A DNA stretch of 23,978 bases from Thermodesulfobacteriota bacterium (GTDB lineage Bacteria; Desulfobacterota; DSM-4660; Desulfatiglandales; Desulfatiglandaceae): the NCBI GenBank assembly GCA_028278625.1, contig JANQDY010000051.1, forward strand, positions 1 through 23,978, in the 5' to 3' direction. Of this stretch, positions 7,400 through 14,872 are shown piece by piece (within the stretch, counting starts at the first letter, position 1; each line of letters begins with the position of its first letter). Position numbers and translations under genes: made by a program. The notes beneath the pieces were generated by a model that searched no databases, was not told where the DNA came from, and worked only from the letters and a program-made list of their open reading frames with translations.

Positions 7400-8103
7400 T
7401 GTTGGAAGCCAATGATATCAAAGTTAATTATGGCGACATGGAAGCGGTGAAGCAGGCTTCAATTAGCGTTGATCATAATAAAATTGTTGCCATAGTTGGT
7501 TCAAACGGGGCCGGAAAAACGACGCTCATACGAGCAGTATCGGGATTGATAAACATCACGAATGGCAACATTGTCTTTAATGATAAGAGAATAGATAAAC
7601 TAAAACCTCACGATATTGTGGCGCTTGGCCTAATTCAGATACCCGAGGGAAGACTTCTCTTCCCGGAAATGACGGTTTTGGAAAACCTTGAGATGGGGGC
7701 GTATACCGCTCGCGCCAGGAAAAAAGCAAAAGCGACCATTGGAGAAGTAACGGAGCTGTTTCCCATATTGAGAGAACGAACGAACCAGCTGGCCGGGACT
7801 TTGAGCGGTGGCGAACAACAAATGGTCGCCATCGGCAGAGGCCTGATGGCGCAACCCAGGTTACTCATGCTGGACGAGCCCTCATTGGGATTGGCGCCTT
7901 TGATCGTGCAAGAGATTTTCCAGATTATTGAAACCATCAGCCAGCGCGGCTGTTCCATCATGTTGGTCGAGCAAAATGCCATGCATGCGCTGTCCATCTC
8001 TGACTATGCCTATGTGCTGGAAAACGGGACAATGGCAATGCAGGGACCCTCCGAGCAGCTGAAAGACGATGAAAGGGTCCGTGAGGCCTACCTGGGCCTG
8101 TAG
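7396..8103 (+). CDS. Branched-chain amino acid-type ABC transporter ATP-binding protein (LivF family)
   Basis: A 235-residue cytoplasmic ATPase that begins by overlapping the stop of the LivM-LivG gene (ATGA). A second ATG at 7399 is an alternative start one codon later. It has Walker A GSNGAGKTT (35-43), the LivF-type IPEGRLLFPEMTVLENL stretch near 82-98, a canonical signature LSGGEQQ (136-142), Walker B LLMLDEP (157-162) and VEQN near 191-194, all normal for LivF. The length is typical. The canonical signature here contrasts with the divergent one in the partner ATPase domain, so one composite ATP site should have the standard geometry. It completes the importer, after which base composition returns to GC-rich. 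Confidence 0.93.
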   Translation: MMLEANDIKVNYGDMEAVKQASISVDHNKIVAIVGSNGAGKTTLIRAVSGLINITNGNIVFNDKRIDKLKPHDIVALGLIQIPEGRLLFPEMTVLENLEMGAYTARARKKAKATIGEVTELFPILRERTNQLAGTLSGGEQQMVAIGRGLMAQPRLLMLDEPSLGLAPLIVQEIFQIIETISQRGCSIMLVEQNAMHALSISDYAYVLENGTMAMQGPSEQLKDDERVREAYLGL

Positions 8104-8142
8104 GTCCGTGAAAAACTTAACAGGGAGGCAAAGAGAACAAAA

Positions 8143-8892
8143 ATGGCCGAATACCAATTGATTCCAATACACTTGGGCCGGTTGTACGTAGACAAGGGTA
8201 TCATGACCTACCGCTGTAACTACGGGGTAAAGGCATGGATGCCCATCATAAGCTGGTACATCAAGGGTGCCGATGGCCATATCCTGGTGGATTCGGGCAT
8301 CTCGGCCGAAGAGGGCAAGTGGTATACCGACACGCCCATTGAGGATACGGTCAGTTTCGAAGAGGGTCTCGATTCCCTTGGGCTCAAGCCCGATGACATC
8401 AGCATGGTCATCCAGACCCATCTCCATTTTGACCATGTGGGCAACACCCACCGCTGCCCGAACGCAGAAGTGGTGGTGCAGAGGGCTGAGCTGGAGTTTG
8501 CCATGGCGCCCCACCCCATGCAGGGCTATCTGTATAACCCCCAGGCTCTCAATCCCCTTCATATCCGCATGGTGGAAGGAGACACGGAGATTCTCCCCGG
8601 CATAGAACTGATCCACTTGCCCAGCCATACCCCCGGAACTCAGGCGGTCTCCGTCAAGACCTCCCAAGGGCGCGCGGTTATCAGCGGCATGTGTTGCATT
8701 GGTGAGAATTTCAATCCGCCCAGACCCCAGACCTGGCCCCAGGAGCGGCATTTCTGGGAAGTAACGCCTCCGGGTAACTATATCAATCTGCAGGAGGCCT
8801 TTTTCAACACCCTGAGACTAAAGCACCTGGCCGACATTATCATCCCCCAACACGACCCGTCGCTGTTTGAGGTCACGAAAATACCTGCTTAA
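8143..8892 (+). CDS. MBL-fold metallohydrolase (N-acyl-homoserine lactonase-like family)
   Basis: A 249-residue metallo-beta-lactamase-fold protein. The metal motif HLHFDH is complete (H93, H95, D97, H98). A third-ligand histidine follows in LPSHTPG (H162), and a late histidine in PQHDPS (H237). The layout, including an MxxxxxC-free ENF segment after the fourth strand (GENF, 187-190), resembles the AttM/AiiA lactonase group. At the place where those enzymes have the bridging aspartate (the I-D or G-D before ENF), this protein has SGMCCIGENF, so glycine or methionine sits there with two cysteines just after. A hydrolytic role on a lactone or thioester-like bond is plausible; quorum-signal degradation is not supported. 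GC-rich context resumes here. It is followed within 15 bases by the alcohol dehydrogenase gene. Confidence 0.85.
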   Translation: MAEYQLIPIHLGRLYVDKGIMTYRCNYGVKAWMPIISWYIKGADGHILVDSGISAEEGKWYTDTPIEDTVSFEEGLDSLGLKPDDISMVIQTHLHFDHVGNTHRCPNAEVVVQRAELEFAMAPHPMQGYLYNPQALNPLHIRMVEGDTEILPGIELIHLPSHTPGTQAVSVKTSQGRAVISGMCCIGENFNPPRPQTWPQERHFWEVTPPGNYINLQEAFFNTLRLKHLADIIIPQHDPSLFEVTKIPA

Positions 8893-8906
8893 GGAGAGAT
8901 CTATCC

Positions 8907-10094
8907 ATGGAAGATTTTTTCAAAATGGCCGACGTTTTCATGTTCCAACTGCCCCGCAAGATCATCTTTGGCAATGGGGCCATTACCCGTTTGGGTGAAG
9001 AGGCCCGGACCCTGTTCGGCGGCGAGCGCGTTCTCATGGTCACGGACAAGGGCGTGGCCGCGGCGGGACTCACTGATCAGGCGGCCGCTTCGCTGAGGGA
9101 GCATGGTTTCAAGGTGGCGGTTTTTGATGAGTCCGCTCCGGACGCCCCCATCGGGCTGGTGCTGAAAGGGGCCGGCATGGCAAGAGAGACCGGGGCCCAG
9201 ATCATCGTGGGGATCGGGGGAGGCAGTTCCATCGACACGGCCAAGGCCATCTCATTCATGGCCGGCGATGAAGGGGATATCCATCGGCATTTGGGCATCA
9301 ATCAGGTGAAGGCCCCGGGTCTTGCCAAGATTTTCATTCCCACCACCGCCGGCACCGGCAGTGAACTGAGCCACACCTTTGTGCTCTATGATGAACAAAG
9401 CGGCGACAAGATCACCTCATACAGTCCCCACACCTTTGCCGATCTGGCCCTGATCGATCCGGAACTCACCTTGAGCATGCCGCCCAAAGTTACCGCCGAA
9501 AGCGGTCTGGACGCCTTTTCCCATGCCCTGGAGTCCTTTGTCACGGTAAAAGCTAATCCGTTATCAGATTTGTTTTCCCATCGGGGTATTGAACTGATTT
9601 CCACAAACCTTTTAAAGGCCTACAGCAAGGGGCCCAATAACCTTCACGCCCGTTACGCCATGTGCTTCGGCGTTTGCATGGGCACCATGGCCATCCGCTC
9701 AAGTGGTATTGGGGCGGTGCATGCCATTTCATATCCGGCCGCGACCAAATACCACCTGAGCCACGCCCAAGCCATCGGCCTGGTCATGCCGGCGGTCATG
9801 CGGTTCAATCTCATCGGCAACCTGGAAAAGTACGCTGCCGTGGCCCGAGCCATGGGCGAAAAGACCGACGGGCTCTCCACCTTTGAGGCGGCGGAAAAGG
9901 CGGTCACCGCGGTAAGACGACTGACCGATCAGATCGGCATGTCCAGCCGCTTGGGGGACCTTGAGGCAGCCTCCGCCGATGACTTTGAAGGATTCGCCGA
10001 CGTGGCAATAAAGCGTTACGCCCATCATCTGGCCAACAACCCCCGCCAGGTGAACAAGGACGACATTATTGGGATTTATGATGCGGCAATGTAA
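8907..10094 (+). CDS. Iron-containing alcohol dehydrogenase
   Basis: A 395-residue group III (iron-type) alcohol dehydrogenase. It has the N-terminal FGNGAITRLGEEAR segment, nucleotide-binding GGGSSIDTAK (104-113), IPTTAGTGSE (144-153) and the metal-binding set D202 and H206 in LDAFSHALES, H272 in GAVHAISYP and H286 in LSHAQA. All four metal positions are present, so the enzyme should be active, interconverting an alcohol and aldehyde or ketone with NAD(P). Shine-Dalgarno AAGGAGAG (8891-8898) lies 8 bases before the ATG. Together with the aldehyde:ferredoxin oxidoreductase three genes later, it suggests an alcohol to aldehyde to acid route. The substrate is unknown; 4-hydroxybutyrate, diols and propanols are all handled by relatives. 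Confidence 0.93.
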   Translation: MEDFFKMADVFMFQLPRKIIFGNGAITRLGEEARTLFGGERVLMVTDKGVAAAGLTDQAAASLREHGFKVAVFDESAPDAPIGLVLKGAGMARETGAQIIVGIGGGSSIDTAKAISFMAGDEGDIHRHLGINQVKAPGLAKIFIPTTAGTGSELSHTFVLYDEQSGDKITSYSPHTFADLALIDPELTLSMPPKVTAESGLDAFSHALESFVTVKANPLSDLFSHRGIELISTNLLKAYSKGPNNLHARYAMCFGVCMGTMAIRSSGIGAVHAISYPAATKYHLSHAQAIGLVMPAVMRFNLIGNLEKYAAVARAMGEKTDGLSTFEAAEKAVTAVRRLTDQIGMSSRLGDLEAASADDFEGFADVAIKRYAHHLANNPRQVNKDDIIGIYDAAM

Positions 10095-10130
10095 GGACCG
10101 GGCCGGCATATGATTGTTACAGGGAGAGAA

Positions 10131-10487
10131 ATGATGGCTGAGTTTCCCAGCGCCCCTTGGTTTGAGCAGCTGGCCGGGCGAGTGAACCGGCTCGCCCGGT
10201 TCAAGGAGGCGGCAAGGTGGTTTGAGGGCTCTTTGGCCTGGCAGGTGGATGAGACGGTGCATGTGTTTGACGTCCATAAGGGCCGAATCAATGCGGTCCA
10301 TAACGACCCCGGCGCCGCTCTGTTTGCCATGGTTGGCGATGACGCATCCTGGCGGGAGCTTTTGGAAAAGGGGACCATAAATCGCATGTTTCGCCAGGGG
10401 CGGATACATATTACCGGTGATAGGGCCCAAGCCATGCGCTATTGGAAGGTTCTCTGGTACCTGACCGAGACCGCCAGGGAAATGTAA
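10131..10487 (+). CDS. Small SCP2-like (sterol-carrier-type) protein
   Basis: A 118-residue protein. I chose ATG 10131 (ATG 10134 is equally possible) because AGGGAG (10121-10126) lies just upstream, whereas an earlier ATG at 10110 has no ribosome site. The pattern is that of SCP2-like lipid-binding domains: an N-terminal helix (FEQLAGRVNRL), a beta strand run (SLAWQVDETVHVFDVHKGRINAV), a DASWRELLEKGTIN segment and the closing GRIHITGDRAQAMRYWKVLW stretch that resembles the 'l.i.Gd...al.l...l' ending of the family. Such proteins bind acyl chains or CoA esters in a hydrophobic tunnel. The match is by general pattern and carries moderate confidence. It lies between an alcohol dehydrogenase and an alpha/beta hydrolase with short gaps, so it may present a lipophilic substrate to them. 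Confidence 0.65.
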   Translation: MMAEFPSAPWFEQLAGRVNRLARFKEAARWFEGSLAWQVDETVHVFDVHKGRINAVHNDPGAALFAMVGDDASWRELLEKGTINRMFRQGRIHITGDRAQAMRYWKVLWYLTETAREM

Positions 10488-10506
10488 GGCACTAAGGAGC
10501 GGAATC

Positions 10507-11298
10507 ATGCCCTATCTGGAAGTTATGGATACACGAATTTACTACGAGGTGGAGGGTGAGGGCGTTCCCATGCTTCTGGTGCATGGCGCTGCCCAGTGTA
10601 CCCTCTCCTGGCGTTTTATCACACCTTTCCTGACGGGCCGCTTCAGGACCATTGCCATTGACCTTCCCGGGCACGGCAAGTCCGACCGGGCGCCCGGGGG
10701 GGTTATCAAGACCGCCCAGGAGTATGCGGCATACATCAACGCCATTGTGGATGCGCTTCATGTGGGCGAGGTGGTTATGGTGGGCCATTCCATGTCCGGG
10801 GGCAATATCTTACAGGCCGGCATCAACCGGCCGGACCAGGTTTTGGCGGTGATCCCCCTGGATGGGGCCGGGTCCACCCTTAAGAAGGCGGTCTCCTATT
10901 CCCAGGATCTGATGGAGCTGATCACGGTCAATCCCTATGACTACTGGGAGACCAACTTCATGGCCCTGTGCAGCCCGGCCACCTTGCCCGACCGCAGACA
11001 ACTCATCGCCCTTGAGGCGTTGCGCAGTTCCGCGGATGTGATACTGGGAGACCTGGCCGCCTACACCAGCCTGGACATCATTGACAGCCTCCGCCGGGCG
11101 GACTTTCCCATCCTGCTCATTACCGGGGCCGACGACTGGTCCTGTACTCCGGAAAACGTTGTCAATACTTTTGAACTTTTGGAAGGGCCAAAGGCAATGG
11201 AAGTTCTGGACGGGGTGGGGCATTTCCCCCACATGGAAGCTCCCGAAGCCGTTGCCGGCGCCATTAAAAAACTGATGAACGAGGTTGTCGGACTGTGA
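10507..11298 (+). CDS. Alpha/beta hydrolase
   Basis: A 263-residue alpha/beta-hydrolase-fold protein. The oxyanion region is LLVHGAAQ (23-30), followed by IDLPGHGKSD (51-60). The nucleophile elbow GHSMSGG places the catalytic serine at 95. The acid lies in TGADDWS (D209 or D210) and the histidine in GVGHFPHMEAP (H239). The triad is therefore complete and the length is standard. AAGGAG (10494-10499) gives a well-placed ribosome site. The stop overlaps the GTG start of the next gene by four bases, so translation is coupled to the aldehyde oxidoreductase. It probably cleaves an ester, lactone or C-C bond of a catabolic intermediate; the substrate is not readable. Confidence 0.92.
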   Translation: MPYLEVMDTRIYYEVEGEGVPMLLVHGAAQCTLSWRFITPFLTGRFRTIAIDLPGHGKSDRAPGGVIKTAQEYAAYINAIVDALHVGEVVMVGHSMSGGNILQAGINRPDQVLAVIPLDGAGSTLKKAVSYSQDLMELITVNPYDYWETNFMALCSPATLPDRRQLIALEALRSSADVILGDLAAYTSLDIIDSLRRADFPILLITGADDWSCTPENVVNTFELLEGPKAMEVLDGVGHFPHMEAPEAVAGAIKKLMNEVVGL

Positions 11299-13166
11299 AA
11301 GGGTTTCATGGAAAGCACCTGCGCGTGAACCTGAGCAAGGGCACCTGCGCGGTTGAGCACTGGCCGGAGATCAACTACCGCCGTTTTCTGGGTTGCCGGG
11401 GAATCATCTCCTATCTGCTGCTCACGGAGCTTGGGCCCGGCGTGGATCCCCTCGGGCCGGAGAACAAACTCATCTTCGCCCTGGGGGCTATCACCGGGCA
11501 TAAGCTTATCGGCTCGGGCCGACACGCCGTGGGCGCCAAGCTCCCCTTGACCGGGGGCATCGGCGAGAGCGAGGCCGGCGGCTATTGGGGGGCTGAGTTG
11601 AAAAAGGCCGGCCATGACTTCTTGATCATAGAAGGACGGGCCAAGCATCCGGTCTATCTTTGGATCAAGGACGGGGCGGCGGAAATCAGGGACGCCCGGC
11701 ACCTGTGGGGCCTGGAGCCCCAGGAAACCGAGGCGACCATTCGAGACCAGCTGGATGACGCCATGGTGCGGGTGGCCTGTATCGGGCCCGGCGGTGAGAA
11801 GCTCATCCGCTTTGCCTGCGTCATCAATGACCTTAACCATGTGGCGGGCCGGGGCGGACTGGGGGCCGTGATGGGGGCCAAAAACCTCAAGGCCGTGGCC
11901 GTGCGGGGAAACGCCCTGCCCCAGACCCACAACCCGGACAAGATCAAGGAGCTGACCCGCTGGATGGGGGCCAAATTCAGGGAAAAACCCGGACCATGGA
12001 GCTGCGGCACCGGATCAACCATGCTGACGTATGAAAAGCTGGGCAACATCCCGGTTCGGAACTTTCAGGGCGGGGAATTTCCCAATATCGGCAACCTGAT
12101 TCCCCAGAGACTGTTTGAGCTGGAATATGTGAAGCGCATGGAAGGCTGCTACATCTGCCCGCTCAAGTGCAAAAGAGTCGCATCATCAGCAGGCGCTTAT
12201 AAGGTGAATCCGGCCTATGGTTGCCCTGAGTACGAGACCCTCTCATCATTTGGGGTGAACTGCGGCATAGAAGAAGTGGAACCGCTGATCAAGGCCAATG
12301 AACTCTGCAATCGCCTGGGCATCGACACCATCTCCGGCGGAGTGGTGGTTTCCTTTGCCATGGAGTGCTTTGAAAAGGGTTTGATCGGCCCTCTGGATAC
12401 CGGCGGCCTGGACCTTCGATTCGGCAATGCCGACGCCATGCTCCAGTTGCTGGAACGTATCGGAAAACGCCAGGGTCTGGGGGATCTTTTGGCCGAAGGA
12501 ACCAAAATCGCCGCTAAGACCATCGGAAAGGGCGCTCAAGATCTGGCCATGCATGTAAAGGGCATGGAGATTCCCATGCACGAACCCCGTCTTAATCAGT
12601 CCATGGGGATGTATTATGCGGTCAATCCCTCGGGGGCCGACCATGTGGGGGGGATCTACGATAACGGGATTAGCAAGAATACCACTGTTTGGGACGGACT
12701 GGATGTGGCTCATGCCCTGCCCACCAGCTGTCTGGGCCCGGAAAAGGCACGCATGCTGTATCACAACGGATTCTGGCGTCAGATCAGAAGCGTCCTGGGC
12801 CTGTGCCTGTTCATCCCCTGGAGCCGCCGCCAAATCGCAGACGCGATGGAAGCCATCACAGGATGGCCCATGACCTCCTGGCGTTTGATGAAAACCGCGG
12901 AACGGTGCATCACCCTGGGCCGCCTGTTCAACCTGCGGGAAGGTTTTACACGGGTTGACGATATGTTGCCCCGGCGAATGTTCAAATCTCCAAAAACCGG
13001 GCCTTTGAACCAGATCAGGGTCGATCCCGAATCATTTAAGGAAACCGTCAGCCTCTATTTCCAGATGCTCGGATGGGATGAAGAGGGCGTCCCCACCGAG
13101 GCGCGACTGGTGGAGTTGGATCTCCTGGAATTTTGCCAGGCCCATAAAGCCCTTAACGTTCAGTGA
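11295..13166 (+). CDS. Aldehyde:ferredoxin oxidoreductase family protein (tungsten/molybdenum)
   Basis: A 623-residue protein that fits the AOR family. It has the N-terminal FHGKHLRVNLSKG strand, the pterin-binding GRGGLGAVMGAKNLKAVAV segment (185-203), a 4Fe-4S set C285, C288, C292 in GCYICPLKC, and the distant fourth ligand C504 in VLGLCLF. These enzymes oxidise an aldehyde to the acid in the cytoplasm, reducing ferredoxin or a partner protein with a tungsto-bispterin cofactor. The two DxxGL-type pterin contacts read NRLGID (339-344) and SVLGLC (499-504), with Asn and Ser where Asp is usual, so the pterin site may be altered. The start is GTG at 11295, overlapping the hydrolase stop (GTGA). 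The next gene is 53 bases away. Relatives oxidise aromatic or aliphatic aldehydes or reduce benzoyl-type acids, and the substrate is not readable. Confidence 0.92.
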   Translation: MKGFHGKHLRVNLSKGTCAVEHWPEINYRRFLGCRGIISYLLLTELGPGVDPLGPENKLIFALGAITGHKLIGSGRHAVGAKLPLTGGIGESEAGGYWGAELKKAGHDFLIIEGRAKHPVYLWIKDGAAEIRDARHLWGLEPQETEATIRDQLDDAMVRVACIGPGGEKLIRFACVINDLNHVAGRGGLGAVMGAKNLKAVAVRGNALPQTHNPDKIKELTRWMGAKFREKPGPWSCGTGSTMLTYEKLGNIPVRNFQGGEFPNIGNLIPQRLFELEYVKRMEGCYICPLKCKRVASSAGAYKVNPAYGCPEYETLSSFGVNCGIEEVEPLIKANELCNRLGIDTISGGVVVSFAMECFEKGLIGPLDTGGLDLRFGNADAMLQLLERIGKRQGLGDLLAEGTKIAAKTIGKGAQDLAMHVKGMEIPMHEPRLNQSMGMYYAVNPSGADHVGGIYDNGISKNTTVWDGLDVAHALPTSCLGPEKARMLYHNGFWRQIRSVLGLCLFIPWSRRQIADAMEAITGWPMTSWRLMKTAERCITLGRLFNLREGFTRVDDMLPRRMFKSPKTGPLNQIRVDPESFKETVSLYFQMLGWDEEGVPTEARLVELDLLEFCQAHKALNVQ

Positions 13167-13219
13167 TCACGGCCGGGACAAGAACAGGGATATTTGAAAC
13201 ATCTAATTAGGATACCAAA

Positions 13220-14872
13220 ATGAGTTACCCCCAAGAACTGCAAGCTTCCTTGGATAAGGTCGCCGCAACCAGGGACCGGCGACTGGAAGCCGTGTTTCCC
13301 AGGATGGAGTTGGCTGAGAAAAACCAGCTTTTGGAAGACTTTCACCCTGACTTCCGCCAGTCTGAGAAAACCCTGATCGGCATCGGACCGAATCAGGGGG
13401 AGCGGGCCCCCAAGGAATTGGTTGATCTGCTCCATTCACCCAGCCGGGTCGATGTAGACAACATCAACCTGGACAGGCCGGAACTGGAGACCGAGGTGCT
13501 GGTCATCGGCGGCGGCGGCGGAGCCCTCACAGCGGCCCTGTCCGCCCATGAAGCCGGTGCCCGGGTTCTCATCGTGACCAAGCTCAGGCTGGGCGATTCC
13601 AACACCATCATGGCCGAAGGCGGCATTGGCGCGGCCACTGCTCCGGAAGATTCTCCGGCAATCCACTATGTGGATACCATGGTGGGGGGACGCTTCAAGA
13701 ATGACCCCAATCTGGTCCGGGCCTTGGTGACCAACGCCCCATTCATCGTAGACTGGCTGACACGCCTGGGCGTTAATTTTGACCGACGGGAGGATAATTC
13801 CTATTTTACCCACATGCCCGGCGGTCATTCGCGAAAAAGATCCCATTCCATCAAAGACCTTACGGGTCTCGAGATAATGCGCACCTTGCAGGACGAAGTG
13901 CGCAGCCGTGAAATCCCCTTTCTTGAGTTCAGCCCGGCCTTGGAACTCATCCTGGATGACCAAGGCAAGTGCTGCGGAGCAATACTCTTTAATCTGGATA
14001 ACGGCCGTCACCTGGTGGTCAGGGCCAAGACCGTCATTCTGGCCACCGGCGGCATGGGCCGCCTGCATCCCCAGGGGTTCCCCACTTCAAATCACTATGG
14101 CGCAACCGCTGATGGCCTGATCATGGCCTACCGGGCCGGGGCCGAACTTCGGTATGTGGGGTATGTCCAGTACCATCCCACCGGGGCCGCATGGCCCGAG
14201 CAGATGCTGGGCCTGCTCATCTCCGAGGCATTGAGAGCCCAGGGGGCCCAGGTGGTAAACCGGGAAGGCGAGCTTTTTGTTGACCGATTGGAAACCCGGG
14301 ATGTTCTCTCCGCGGCCATCATTCGTGAATGCGGACACCGGGACCTGGGAGTGGTAACCCCCACAACCATGATGGGTGTCTGGCTGGACACACCCTTGAT
14401 AGACCAGATCGGCGGGGAAGGCACTTTTATCCATCGATTTGCCGGTATTGCCAGTCGTTTCAGGAAGTATGACATTGATCCGGTGACTGAGCCGATTCTG
14501 GTCTATCCCACTCAGCACTACCAGAACGGGGGTGTGCGCATCGACGAATACGGACGTTCCCATGTGCCCAATTTATACGTGGTGGGGGAGGCTTCCGGAG
14601 GGATCCATGGGCACAACCGGCTGGGATCCAATTCTCTGGTGGACATATTCGTTTTCGGGAGACGGGCGGGTCAGCATGCGGCGTCCTCCCTGGAGTCGGG
14701 TCAAAGCGGCCCCATGTCCCTGGATCACCTGTCCGGTTACAGCCGAAAACTAAAGGAATTGGGTCTGCGGGCCAGCGGGACCAGCCCTCTGGTCTTGCCT
14801 GACTATCGCTTTGAAAAGGCTTTGGCCACGGTTCAGCACACCCATGATCAGAGTGAGATGAGAAATGAGTAA
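13220..14872 (+). CDS. Fumarate reductase/succinate dehydrogenase-type flavoprotein
   Basis: A 550-residue FAD protein. An unusual N-terminal extension of about 90 residues precedes the FAD-binding VLVIGGGGGA (93-102). The core follows FrdA/SdhA: GDSNTIMAEGGIGA, PGGHS, an ATGGMG strand, QYHPTG, ETRDVLSAAI, YPTQHYQNGG and HGHNRLGSNSLVD. The HPTG, RD, HY and NR positions correspond to active-site His/Arg residues of fumarate reductases, so reduction of a dicarboxylic enoate or the reverse is likely. The histidine that carries covalent FAD (in SHTxAAQGG) is Asn here, implying non-covalent FAD as in L-aspartate oxidase. The C-terminal capping domain is short. It overlaps the next gene by 8 bases. 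The substrate may not be fumarate. Confidence 0.88.
   Translation: MSYPQELQASLDKVAATRDRRLEAVFPRMELAEKNQLLEDFHPDFRQSEKTLIGIGPNQGERAPKELVDLLHSPSRVDVDNINLDRPELETEVLVIGGGGGALTAALSAHEAGARVLIVTKLRLGDSNTIMAEGGIGAATAPEDSPAIHYVDTMVGGRFKNDPNLVRALVTNAPFIVDWLTRLGVNFDRREDNSYFTHMPGGHSRKRSHSIKDLTGLEIMRTLQDEVRSREIPFLEFSPALELILDDQGKCCGAILFNLDNGRHLVVRAKTVILATGGMGRLHPQGFPTSNHYGATADGLIMAYRAGAELRYVGYVQYHPTGAAWPEQMLGLLISEALRAQGAQVVNREGELFVDRLETRDVLSAAIIRECGHRDLGVVTPTTMMGVWLDTPLIDQIGGEGTFIHRFAGIASRFRKYDIDPVTEPILVYPTQHYQNGGVRIDEYGRSHVPNLYVVGEASGGIHGHNRLGSNSLVDIFVFGRRAGQHAASSLESGQSGPMSLDHLSGYSRKLKELGLRASGTSPLVLPDYRFEKALATVQHTHDQSEMRNE

Noticed and set aside
7882..8751. Minus-strand open frame of 289 codons
   Set aside because: It is antisense to LivF and the MBL hydrolase, both of which have clear family motifs on the + strand.
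8143..8892. Quorum-quenching lactonase
   Set aside because: Only the general fold and part of the metal site match. The bridging aspartate is missing and no quorum-sensing gene is nearby.
9729..10508. Minus-strand open frame of 259 codons
   Set aside because: It is antisense to the iron alcohol dehydrogenase and the SCP2-like gene. No recognisable motifs or ribosome site.
11061..11930. Minus-strand open frame of 289 codons
   Set aside because: It is antisense to the hydrolase and AOR genes, which have complete catalytic or cluster motifs.
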